Assembly: GCA_964583615.1 (NCBI GenBank)
Contig: CAZOWM010000036.1
Coordinates: forward strand, 1-36,278
Length of the DNA: 36,278 bases
Direction of reading: 5' to 3'
DNA from: CAZOWM01 sp964583615
Lineage (GTDB): Bacteria > Spirochaetota > B62-G9 > DRHN01
In this document: positions 15,624 to 23,827 of the stretch, one piece after another
How positions within the stretch are numbered: position 1 is the first letter of the stretch
How the letters are laid out: every line of letters begins with the position of its first letter
Translations under genes and position numbers: made by a program
The notes under the pieces: generated by a model
Seen by the model: the letters and a program-made list of their open reading frames with translations, nothing else
The model's database searches: none
Told to the model about the DNA's origin: nothing

Positions 15624-15782
15624 ATGACTGCTACAGCGCTTACCGGATGCATCATAGTCGGTGCCGTCGTGATTTTCATCAATGTGCTCGTCTTCTGGAG
15701 CAGCAGGACGATAGACCGGATAGCAAAAAACGGGAGTCAGCACCTCCGGGCTATTCTCAGGGAGCGCAGGGGTGAAAGATAG
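15624..15782 (+). CDS. 52-residue single-helix membrane protein
   Basis: This small ORF begins MTATALTGCIIVGAVVIFIN and has one strong transmembrane helix (about residues 5-26). A short charged C-terminal tail (SSRTIDRIAKNGSQHL...RERRGER) is likely cytoplasmic by the positive-inside rule. Its stop overlaps the GTG start of the APC permease by 11 bases, so the two should be translationally coupled. The Shine-Dalgarno is weak (GAAAG, about ten bases upstream). It lies directly behind a strong promoter. I do not recognise a family; by position it could be a small accessory subunit or a leader that couples translation to the permease. It could also be a chance frame, although hydropathy and overlap argue for a real gene. 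Confidence 0.55.
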   Translation: MTATALTGCIIVGAVVIFINVLVFWSSRTIDRIAKNGSQHLRAILRERRGER

Positions 15783-17169
15783 CCCTTCCATTCATGCGGA
15801 GCTTTCGCGCGAGCTCTCCCTCTTTCAGATCACAATGATGGGACTTGGAATGATGATCGGGGCAGGAGTGTTCCTGGGTGTCGGCAGCTCGATCTACGTA
15901 TCCGGTCCCGGAGGAGTGATTCTCACCTTTACCCTGAACGGGATGATCGCCCTCTTTACCGCGATGTCCTATGCAGAGCTGAGCTCCGCGATTCCAAAGG
16001 CAGGGGGGGCGTACAATTTTGCACGGGTAGGATTCGGGAAAGGCACAAGCTTTCTCGCGGGATGGATGGAGTGGTTTGCATCGAGCGTTGCCGGAAGCAT
16101 GTATTCGCTCACCTTCTCGATTTATGTGTTGCGCTATTTTGAGCAGCTCGGTGTCCTGGGGTGGCTGCCATTTTCAATGAATATCGCCGTGAAAATCTCC
16201 GCTGTTGTGATCGCACTGTTTTTCATTTTTATCAACTACAGAGGAGCATCCGAGACGGGAAAGATCGGAGCATTTTTTACCATGGGGCAAACCCTTTTTC
16301 TCATTTTTATCGGCCTCATCGGGGTCCTTGTCGCAGTGCGCGACCCTTCGCGTTTTCAGAATTTCTCTCCCTTTTTACCCTACGGATGGTCGAAGCTGCT
16401 CGTCACCATGGGATTTACCTACGTTGCCTTCGAGGGATATGAGGTCATCGCCCAGGCGGGCGACGAGACAATCGAGCCGAAACGAAATCTTCCCAAGGCA
16501 ATGCTTCTTTCGGTATTCATCGCAACAATGACCTATATCCTTGTTGCATTTGCCACCGTGGTTGCAGTGAAGGCGGGCATGCCTGGTATTGAGGGCGCGC
16601 CGTGGGAGTGGGTAGGAAGTTTCAAGGAAGAGGGTTTCGGAGAAGCCATCTCGAGACTGATCCCTATGGGGAACATTCTCCTCACCATCGCCGTCATTTT
16701 CGCATCGACCTCTGCACTCAATGCGACAATATATTCGGCAACGAGAGCCTGCTATGCACTCGGCAGGGATCACATGCTCCCGCCGGTTTTTGCCCGAATA
16801 TCCCATGCGCGCAAGACACCATACGTGGCAATTCTCCTCACTGGATTTATTCTCATCGTTGTGGCCACGATTCTGCCGACGACAGACGTGGCCTCGAGCG
16901 CAAGCATCATGTTTCTCTTTCTTTTCTTCATGGTGAATGTCTGTGTGATTCGAATCAGGCGAAACATGGGGGATGAGCTCTCGTACGGATACGTCATGCC
17001 GTTTTTCCCGTTTTTTCCCGTTATTGCCATATGCGCGCAGGTGCTTTTGGCATTGTGGCTTGTGCACATGAGTGTGATCGCGTGGGCGATTGCGCCTCTG
17101 TGGGTCCTCTTCGGTATCCTCATATACCAGACGTACTCGAAGACACGGGTGAAGGCAGGGGAGCACGAT
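15772..17169 (+). CDS. APC-superfamily amino acid/polyamine permease, 3' end lost in gap
   Basis: At least 466 residues are seen before the run of Ns. This inner-membrane transporter of the amino acid-polyamine-organocation class begins LSLFQITMMGLGMMIGAGVFLGVG, with the unwound GAGVF-like helix 1 that binds substrate. About twelve hydrophobic helices follow, ending near residue 455, with typical motifs PKAGGAYNFARVGFG, FVAFEGYEVIAQAGDE-like helix 6 and STSALNATIYSATRACYALGRD. The start is GTG, 11 bases before the end of the small ORF. A tail of unknown length lies in the gap, and a universal-stress domain follows, so the full protein may be an APC-Usp fusion. Substrate is not readable from sequence. 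Confidence 0.88.
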
Positions 17170-17269
17170 NNNNNNNNNNNNNNNNNNNNNNNNNNNNNNN
17201 NNNNNNNNNNNNNNNNNNNNNNNNNNNNNNNNNNNNNNNNNNNNNNNNNNNNNNNNNNNNNNNNNNNNN
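17170..17269. other. assembly gap (100 N)
   Basis: A run of exactly 100 Ns is a scaffold placeholder of unknown real length. Both flanks carry AGCACGAT (17162-17169 and 17270-17277). Collapsing that 8-base overlap would not join the permease frame to the stress-domain frame, so real sequence is probably missing. Confidence 0.97.
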
Positions 17270-17743
17270 AGCACGATCGATCCGGTTATCGAACGTGCGG
17301 CCACCAATATTGTGCTGTTCAAGGACAGCACCAACCAGACATTCGAAAGGATCCTTGTACCGGTTGGAGGGCAGAAGGGAGTGTTTTCCCTCGAGATCGC
17401 GTGCATTCTCGCAGAGGAAGGTGGTACGATCACTGCGTTTCATGTGGACAGAGGGAAAAGAAAATTTGATTTAGAACGGTTTTTAAATGAACAAAAACCG
17501 CTATTCAAAGGCTCACGGCTCGAGTTGAAAAAAAAATTGGCTCTCTCAGACGATGTGGCGGCAAGCATTGTTGTCGAATCTTCTGGGCACGATCTTATCG
17601 TGATGGGCATTTCGGAGATGCCTGCCATCTCGAGAGTGGCGCGAACGCCGATCTCCGAGCTCGTGGCGAAATCCTGCCCGAAGCCTCTTGTGCTTGTCAA
17701 ACCCCGGGCCGGGATGCGATTTTTCTTCAGCAGATTCACATAA
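17270..17743 (+). CDS. universal stress protein domain, 5' part lost in gap
   Basis: The frame open from the gap reads STIDPVIERAATNIVLFKDS and then a Usp domain (FERILVPVGGQKGVFSLEIACILAEEGGTITAFHVD...). It ends with a nucleotide-loop-like VMGISEMPAISRVARTPISELVAKSCPKPLVLVK (about the last 45 residues). Many APC transporters have one or two cytoplasmic Usp domains at the C-terminus, and residues before the visible Usp start look like the end of another such domain. This is thus likely the tail of the permease. A separate Usp gene starting in the gap or at an internal GTG (17312) is possible. The hydantoinase-like gene starts 15 bases downstream. Confidence 0.7.
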   Translation, partial: STIDPVIERAATNIVLFKDSTNQTFERILVPVGGQKGVFSLEIACILAEEGGTITAFHVDRGKRKFDLERFLNEQKPLFKGSRLELKKKLALSDDVAASIVVESSGHDLIVMGISEMPAISRVARTPISELVAKSCPKPLVLVKPRAGMRFFFSRFT

Positions 17744-17758
17744 AAGAGAGAGGAAAGA

Positions 17759-19939
17759 ATGAAGCTGGCAGTCATGGCATGTGATATTTTTAAAAATGAG
17801 ATCGAGTTTCTCTGGCCGGCCATCGACTCAATAATGGATTCTTTTTCCCGCAATGACAATGTTTCCGCCGGCAGTTACGTGCGTACCCCCGCTGATACTG
17901 CACAGCGGGATCATGAACCGGAACTCGAAGAGATGGCCGAAGGCAAACACAGAACAGGGATCGGGCTCGGGATCGACGCGGGCGGTACGTATACGGATAC
18001 TGTTCTGTACGATTTTACCCGTGAAGAGGTCGTTAGTTCATCAAAGGCGCCCACTACCCACAACGACTACTCTCAGGGAATAAAACAGTCCCTTGAATGC
18101 CTTTTTAAAAAAGTGAAGCAACCCGTCATCGAGGAAATCGGGATTGTCTCTCTTTCGACCACTCTTGCCACGAACGCAATCGTGGAAGGGAAGGGTGGGA
18201 GGGTTGGTCTCATCCTGATCGGATACGACGCGCACTCTTCAAAAAAGATCTCAGTCGGTCCGAAGGTGGTCATCGGCGGGAAGCACAGTATAAACGGCGA
18301 TCTCGTCGAACCGATCGACCCGCGTGAGGCGGAAGGCGCGATTGAAATTTTCCTCAGGGAGGGCGTGGACGCGTTTGCGGTGTCCTCAGAAGTCGGTGTC
18401 CGGAACCCTGCGTTCGAACAAAGCGTGAAAATGCTCATACGAAAGAAAACGGATATGCCGGTGGTGTGCGGCAGTGAGCTGACTGACGAGCTCAACTGCG
18501 TGAAACGGGCCAACACCTGTTATTTCAATGCGAGGCTGCTTCCGCTCGTCGCCAGGCTTCTCGAATCCGTACACGCTATGCTCGAGGAAAGAAACATCTC
18601 TGCACCGATCATGGTTGTAAAGGGTGACGGTACGCTCATGAGCGAGGAGGTCGCGCATTCGAATCCAATAGAGATGGTGCTCTCAGGGCCCGCTGCGAGC
18701 GTGATCGGAGGGGCGTATCTTTCAAATATACACGACGGGTATGTAGTCGACATAGGAGGGACAACGACTGATGCAGCATACATTAAAGACGGATTCGTGG
18801 GGTTCAAAGAAGAGGGAATACATCTTCGGGGGTTCAAAACCGCGGTGAAAACCATGAACGTACACACCTTCGGTCTCGGAGGCGACAGCTATATCCGCTA
18901 TAGTCAAAAGAAAAAGGAAGTCTTCATCGGACCTGAACGAGTCGTTCCGATATGCTATCTCGCCAGCGAGCATCCTGAAGTCGTCGACGAGCTAAGGAAA
19001 AAACAGACATTGAGAGGAGACGACCTCCTGGTGCAGCCTGCGGAGTTTTTCCTTTTCCAGAAAGAGTATAGAGGAACGAGCCTTCATCCACAGGAAAAAG
19101 CAGTCATGGAAGCATTGAGAAACAAAAGCCCCATGAGCAGGCGTGAGCTCTCGGAGCGCGTGGATGCGATCAGTGTGGCGCTAATAAGAACGGAGCGGCT
19201 TGAAACATATGGAAACATCCTCCGTTCGGCGCTCACTCCCACTGATGTTCTGCATGCGATCGGGTCCGTTTCTCTCTGGAATGTGGCGGCTGCAAAGTCG
19301 GCACTTTCTCTGTATGCAGAAAGGGCCGGAATGAAAGAGGAAGATTTCGTGCACACGGTGCTTCTCAAGTTTTACAAGAGTCTGCTGTTCCACCTCTTCG
19401 AATTCTGGTTTGCGGAGGACGGCCGGATCAGCGGGTCGTCTGATTTTTCAGAAAACCTCTCTTCACATCTTTTTTCTCCGAGGAGCGGCGTTCAGCTCCG
19501 TGCCGAGGTGAACAAACCAATCGTTTTCATCGGCGCGCCAGCGCAAACCTATGCCCGCGGTATCGAAGGGTTCATCGGGGCGAGCATAAAAGTGCCCGTC
19601 CATCACGGAGTTGCAAATGCGGTCGGTGCTGTTATAGGGGTAGTCAGAGTTGTTCTCACCGTGCTCATCAGGCCGCTGCCTGAAGGAGGGTATACCGCCT
19701 ACACGAAGGAGAGCAAAAAATATTTCGATTCTCTTGATCAGGCGAAGGAAGAGATGAAAGAGTTTGCACGGCGGGCGGTGAGGGAAAAAGCGCGGAGGTC
19801 GGGAGCGCTGCACCTCGATGTGAAAATCGAACTTGAAGACAGGGAAGTGAAGATCTCTCAGGAAGACACCATCTATCTCGAAACGGTGATAAAGGCCATG
19901 GTGAGCAGTATCCCAGTTTCGGGCAGGCACGAGAGCTGA
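17759..19939 (+). CDS. hydantoinase/oxoprolinase-like ASKHA ATPase with unusual N-terminus
   Basis: This 726-residue protein resembles HyuA/N-methylhydantoinase A. The ASKHA phosphate-1 loop is GLGIDAGGTYTDT (69-81), phosphate-2 is DIGGTTTD (331-338), and GLGGDS follows (372-377). HyuA proteins use ATP to open cyclic amides such as hydantoins or 5-oxoproline, normally with a HyuB partner, which is absent here. The relatives also include corrinoid-protein activators, so the reaction is open. Residues 1-28 (MKLAVMACDIFKNEIEFLWP...) precede the ASKHA domain and resemble the start of DUF1638 proteins; a low-complexity linker follows. The ATG has AGAGGA a few bases upstream, supporting the long start. 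It probably shares an operon with the APC permease. Confidence 0.75.
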   Translation: MKLAVMACDIFKNEIEFLWPAIDSIMDSFSRNDNVSAGSYVRTPADTAQRDHEPELEEMAEGKHRTGIGLGIDAGGTYTDTVLYDFTREEVVSSSKAPTTHNDYSQGIKQSLECLFKKVKQPVIEEIGIVSLSTTLATNAIVEGKGGRVGLILIGYDAHSSKKISVGPKVVIGGKHSINGDLVEPIDPREAEGAIEIFLREGVDAFAVSSEVGVRNPAFEQSVKMLIRKKTDMPVVCGSELTDELNCVKRANTCYFNARLLPLVARLLESVHAMLEERNISAPIMVVKGDGTLMSEEVAHSNPIEMVLSGPAASVIGGAYLSNIHDGYVVDIGGTTTDAAYIKDGFVGFKEEGIHLRGFKTAVKTMNVHTFGLGGDSYIRYSQKKKEVFIGPERVVPICYLASEHPEVVDELRKKQTLRGDDLLVQPAEFFLFQKEYRGTSLHPQEKAVMEALRNKSPMSRRELSERVDAISVALIRTERLETYGNILRSALTPTDVLHAIGSVSLWNVAAAKSALSLYAERAGMKEEDFVHTVLLKFYKSLLFHLFEFWFAEDGRISGSSDFSENLSSHLFSPRSGVQLRAEVNKPIVFIGAPAQTYARGIEGFIGASIKVPVHHGVANAVGAVIGVVRVVLTVLIRPLPEGGYTAYTKESKKYFDSLDQAKEEMKEFARRAVREKARRSGALHLDVKIELEDREVKISQEDTIYLETVIKAMVSSIPVSGRHES

Positions 19940-19946
19940 TTTCCGC

Positions 19947-19974
19947 TTTGAAAAATTTCATTTTCCCGTATACT
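19947..19974 (+). promoter_or_regulatory. candidate promoter of the lptD-like gene, leaderless start
   Basis: TATACT (19969-19974) lies six bases before the ATG at 19981, with TTTGAA (19947-19952) as a 16-spaced -35. No ribosome-binding site fits, so the transcript probably begins at the start codon. Confidence 0.45.
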
Positions 19975-19980
19975 TAGTGT

Positions 19981-22503
19981 ATGAAGAGCTTACCCTATGT
20001 CTTCGTACTTCTTGTCGTTTTTTTTACCCTCGAGGCATACGGAGACGGCGAGCCTCTTTCCGCGTATCAGGTTATCGCTGGCGGAAATATCGAAGACCTG
20101 AGAGAAGCGTGCAGGAGCCGGTCCCTTTCCGAAAGCGGCAGCGTGATAGAGCTCCGCAGAAGACTGATGGACCATGTTGCTGACTTCGACATCCTTCCTT
20201 TTGAGAACAGGAGGGCTCAGAAAGGGGGAGGGACCGTCGTGCTCGAACAGGCGGAAGTGATCGAAGCCCAGGAAGACGAAAACGGAGAAAAACTCGTGAG
20301 GCTCAGGGGAAACGTCAGTATTTCCTACTCGGGAAAGACGATACACGCGGACGAGGTTCACGTAAATCCTGATTCGGGGATCATCGTCGGGTATGGAAGC
20401 GTAACATTTATCGATGGAGACAAACGCTACGAAGGAGAAAGCGTATACTACAACTTGAACACCGAAGAAGGTATCTTCAATGAAGCGAGGACAGAAATTT
20501 CGGATTTCACCTGCACAGGGGAAACGATCAGAATAGTCCACGAAAGCGGCAAATTTCTGGGAAGTGATCTCAGCCTCACCACGTGCGGGATAGAAGACCC
20601 TCATTACCGCATCGACGCGGGAAAGCTGTACTTCTACGACAACGAGAGACTTCTCGTACAGGACTCCTCCCTCGTCTACGGAGACGTTCCGGTGCTGAGT
20701 TTTCCCTTTCTGTACAGAAACATTCGGGACCGGCGGTTGAAGTCCACGCTTTATTTCCGTGAGCGGTCCGGAATCGTGAACCAGAACACCTACAGCCTGC
20801 TCGAGGAGGAGAACAGGGAGCTCAGGCTGAAAGCCGATTTTTACGAAAGGCTCGGAGTGTATGCGGGAACCGATTTTTCCGCAGTCTATCCGTCGGGGGG
20901 CAAAACAACCCTTCAGTCATCAGCAGCGCTTTCAAACGACCTCTATTTCTACGATGACGTCACCGAGAACTGGAGCCCCCTCGGTCCCCCGTCTGCGGCG
21001 GATTTCTCCGTTGAGAGGTACATGCGGTACTATGCCGACGTATACCAGCTTTTTCGTTTCGGAGAAGGGTATTCCAACGACCTGGAGTTCCATTTTCGAT
21101 GGATTTCCGACCCCTACTACAGGAATGATTTCGAAAGGAGGAGCGAGCAGTTCGATCTGTTTGATTTAATCGGACAGGCACAAATTGACGAGCCAAGAAA
21201 GGACGAGGGATTCTCCTGGTACGTCAACGACTACTTTTCCTCGGGCGGGGTGTCACTCTCCGTGGAAAACGAAGTGGAGTTCGAACCTCAGCGAAACATC
21301 CGGGAGGACACGGTGTCGCTCCCTGATTACTATACCTACGAAATATACACGCTCAACGCTCCGGACATCTCCCTTTCTCACACAAAAAGCCTGTTTCAGG
21401 GAAGCAGCTCTCCCCTCATTTCGGACATCAGCTATAGAGGAGTGGCCAACTACACCCACATTCTTTACTACAACGAGCGGGGGGCGCCCTCCAGTGAGCT
21501 GCATGAGGCCGATACTGCGCTGAATTTCCACAAGGAATATGAACTTTTACCTCTGGTGCAGTTTACGCCTGGTGTGGAAATCGGTGCGCGGGGGCAGCAC
21601 CACGTTGAAGGGTCTGCGGACGAATCGCTCAGCGACAGGCAGAACTCGCTCGTGTACACCCGCGTGAGACAGTACCTGAAGATTGGAAGCCCCGGTCTGT
21701 ATCTTGACTTCAGCCATGACTTCAAGTACAAGCTTTTCGGCCCGGATGACGATTTTGCCTATAATGATTTCAGGATAAACGAGCTTGAGGTCGGGGGATT
21801 TGCGGGAAATGATACCATATCGGACAGAATCACCACATCGGTCGATCTCAGGCCTGAGTTTGACTGGCAGGCCATGGAGTACAGGCCTTTTCGTCTGAGC
21901 GGTGATCGATTTACCCCGATTATCAACACACTTACGATCTCACCATTCTCCGTGCTCTCTCTTGAAGACCGGCTCGTGTACGACATATCGAGATCCTGGT
22001 TCAAGGAGAACAGTTTTGGTTTGAACTACCGCAGTAATTCAATATATTTGGGGGGCGGAGAGTTCAGCATCGAATGGGACGTTGAATGGAGGCACTTTTT
22101 CATCAATCCGCTCCTGGATACGCTCGTATCGGAATTCGGCGTGAATGCTCCCGTTCATCCGAACTGGACATTGTATCTTGCGGTGGTCTCCCGAAACGAC
22201 GACATCTGGCGGTATTTTCCGAAAACAGCGGGAAAGCCGCTAAATCCTTTGATCGACCTCTTGAAGTCTTTCAATTTTTTCAATATTGAGGATAGAAAAG
22301 AGTCGAACTTCAAAATGAAAAGCATCTCTCTGGGTTTTGTGCACGACCTGCACGACTGGGAGCTCAAGTTCGACTATACGGGAACAAGAGAGCTCTCCTT
22401 TGAAGGGAGCAAATACATCTGGGACAATGTGTATTCCGTGAGTCTCGGTCTGAAGGAAGCGGAAAACATCGAACTGCATACTACATATAGTGAGAGAAGA
22501 TAG
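19981..22503 (+). CDS. lptD: LptD/OstA-family outer-membrane assembly protein
   Basis: This 840-residue protein has a signal peptide (1-21) and an OstA/LptA-like jellyroll (about 85-200: ARLRGNVSISY-like repeats, IHADEVHVNPDSG). A long beta-rich barrel domain follows to the C-terminus. LptD with LptE inserts lipopolysaccharide into the outer leaflet; in a spirochaete the cargo may be a different glycolipid. Residues 36-64 (NIEDLREACRSRSLSESGSVIELRRRL) form a helix-extended-loop-helix resembling a SAP motif, between signal peptide and OstA domain. The two LptD disulfide cysteine pairs are not evident. Glycosyltransferase and LpxB-like genes downstream support an envelope-glycolipid role. The gene ends three bases before the second gap. 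Confidence 0.8.
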   Translation: MKSLPYVFVLLVVFFTLEAYGDGEPLSAYQVIAGGNIEDLREACRSRSLSESGSVIELRRRLMDHVADFDILPFENRRAQKGGGTVVLEQAEVIEAQEDENGEKLVRLRGNVSISYSGKTIHADEVHVNPDSGIIVGYGSVTFIDGDKRYEGESVYYNLNTEEGIFNEARTEISDFTCTGETIRIVHESGKFLGSDLSLTTCGIEDPHYRIDAGKLYFYDNERLLVQDSSLVYGDVPVLSFPFLYRNIRDRRLKSTLYFRERSGIVNQNTYSLLEEENRELRLKADFYERLGVYAGTDFSAVYPSGGKTTLQSSAALSNDLYFYDDVTENWSPLGPPSAADFSVERYMRYYADVYQLFRFGEGYSNDLEFHFRWISDPYYRNDFERRSEQFDLFDLIGQAQIDEPRKDEGFSWYVNDYFSSGGVSLSVENEVEFEPQRNIREDTVSLPDYYTYEIYTLNAPDISLSHTKSLFQGSSSPLISDISYRGVANYTHILYYNERGAPSSELHEADTALNFHKEYELLPLVQFTPGVEIGARGQHHVEGSADESLSDRQNSLVYTRVRQYLKIGSPGLYLDFSHDFKYKLFGPDDDFAYNDFRINELEVGGFAGNDTISDRITTSVDLRPEFDWQAMEYRPFRLSGDRFTPIINTLTISPFSVLSLEDRLVYDISRSWFKENSFGLNYRSNSIYLGGGEFSIEWDVEWRHFFINPLLDTLVSEFGVNAPVHPNWTLYLAVVSRNDDIWRYFPKTAGKPLNPLIDLLKSFNFFNIEDRKESNFKMKSISLGFVHDLHDWELKFDYTGTRELSFEGSKYIWDNVYSVSLGLKEAENIELHTTYSERR

Positions 22504-22506
22504 CCG

Positions 22507-22606
22507 NNNNNNNNNNNNNNNNNNNNNNNNNNNNNNNNNNNNNNNNNNNNNNNNNNNNNNNNNNNNNNNNNNNNNNNNNNNNNNNNNNNNNNNNNNNNNN
22601 NNNNNN
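22507..22606. other. assembly gap (100 N)
   Basis: A placeholder of unknown real length. The gene on its right side lacks about 320 expected residues, so roughly one kilobase or more is probably missing. Confidence 0.97.
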
Positions 22607-22768
22607 CATCTTCAGGAAGTGTTTCGCAGTCTTGACTACGGCAAAGGCGACTTTCCCGTTGCTGAAGCAGTGAGTGAGAAAATTCTTTCCCTTCCAGTGT
22701 TTCCGGAACTGGAGGAGAATGAGAAAGAGTACATCGTGAACGCGATTGTTTCATTTTTTAAGGAATGA
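22607..22768 (+). CDS. C-terminal fragment of a DegT/DnrJ/EryC1/StrS sugar aminotransferase
   Basis: The 53 visible residues, HLQEVFRSLDYGKGDFPVAE...ILSLPVFPELEENEKEYIV, are the well-conserved end of PLP-dependent sugar aminotransferases of the DegT/DnrJ/EryC1 group. These transfer an amino group to a nucleotide-linked keto sugar for LPS, glycoprotein or antibiotic sugars. The PLP lysine and the rest of the roughly 370-residue protein lie in the gap, so activity and start cannot be judged. The neighbours (LptD-like, GT2, LpxB-like) point to envelope amino-sugar synthesis. Confidence 0.8.
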   Translation, partial: HLQEVFRSLDYGKGDFPVAEAVSEKILSLPVFPELEENEKEYIVNAIVSFFKE

Positions 22769-22792
22769 ATGGAGGCGGGTTGAGCGGCACCT

Positions 22793-23827
22793 ATGAACGC
22801 ATCGGTCATTATTCCCACCTATAACAGAGAGCACGTCCTTTCACACGTACTTCAATATTACTGTCTGCAGGACTATCCGAAAGATAAATTTGAAGTCATT
22901 GTTGTTGACGACGGATCTGTCGACGGAACGGCGCTTTTATTCACCCAACTCGATGAAGTGAAGATCGACTGTACCGGTGCAGCGTTGCGCAAATACTGCG
23001 ACAGAATCGTGAAAGCGGTTCGGGGGTGGTACCGGCCGAATACGGATGAGACTCTCTTTGTGGCCAGTGAGGCGATCAACATAAAATATGTAAAGATAAA
23101 AAAATCCGGTCGCGCTGTGGCCAGGAACATCGGGATCAGATTTTCGGTGTTCCCATTGATAATTTTTGCAGACGATGACATCTTTGTCGAGTCCGAGTTC
23201 GTGAAGAAACATATCGGATACCACTCGGGGGAAGATCGTGAGGTGATCATGGGAAAAGTGATTCACACCCAGAATCTTGAAAGCCCGTTTGACGCGCGCT
23301 GGAAGCTGAAGGACATAAACACCGCGTTTCTCGCAACAGGAAACGCCTCAGTGCTGAAGAAGTATATAAGCCAGGCAGGGGAGTTCGACGAGAACTACAC
23401 TGTCTACGGGTGGGAGGATTTCGACCTCGGAATACATATGAGTGATATCGGATTGCGTTCCGTAAAGAAAAGGGTGTATGGATACCATTATGACCCTCCG
23501 GCTTCTTTCATAGAGCCGGAGAGGATTTACAAAAAAGAAGTGGAACGCGGCATCAGCGCGGTGTATTTCTATTCGACGCATCCCCTCAAGTGGGTGAAGC
23601 GGTTTACACTGGTTGACAACAGGTTTCTCGATCATTTTTTTTCCGTGCTCGGATTTCGAAACTGGTTCCTCAAAAAGAAAAAGATCTCCTTTCTCAAGGG
23701 GTTTTTCCGGCTCATTATTCGGTACAAAGGATATTTCGACGGAATACGGGAAGCAAAGCGTGTGGGCTTCTCCCATGAATGCGCCGAAGAAACGTGGAGT
23801 GAAAAGACGGATGTACAGCAGAGATGA
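22793..23827 (+). CDS. family 2 glycosyltransferase
   Basis: This 344-residue GT-A fold enzyme transfers a sugar from a nucleotide donor. The N-terminal SVIIPTYNRE (4-13) and VVDDGS (37-42) bind the nucleotide. The metal motif is DDD (127-129, IIFADDDIF) after a SGRAVARNIGI segment, and the acceptor-side base region is WEDFDLG (207-213). The stretch between residues 50 and 100 is longer than in small GT2s. There is no transmembrane helix; a basic C-terminal region may associate with the membrane. The gene overlaps the following LpxB-like gene by 17 bases and follows a sugar aminotransferase fragment. The acceptor is unknown. Confidence 0.85.
   Translation: MNASVIIPTYNREHVLSHVLQYYCLQDYPKDKFEVIVVDDGSVDGTALLFTQLDEVKIDCTGAALRKYCDRIVKAVRGWYRPNTDETLFVASEAINIKYVKIKKSGRAVARNIGIRFSVFPLIIFADDDIFVESEFVKKHIGYHSGEDREVIMGKVIHTQNLESPFDARWKLKDINTAFLATGNASVLKKYISQAGEFDENYTVYGWEDFDLGIHMSDIGLRSVKKRVYGYHYDPPASFIEPERIYKKEVERGISAVYFYSTHPLKWVKRFTLVDNRFLDHFFSVLGFRNWFLKKKKISFLKGFFRLIIRYKGYFDGIREAKRVGFSHECAEETWSEKTDVQQR

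Noticed and set aside
15772..17469. A single 565-residue frame running through the N gap.
   Set aside because: The reading frame after the Ns is not that of the conserved stress domain; the run-through is an artefact of unknown bases.
23613..23810. An N-terminal extension of the LpxB-like protein.
   Set aside because: It overlaps the conserved end of the GT2 gene, and an ATG at 23811 gives the expected length.
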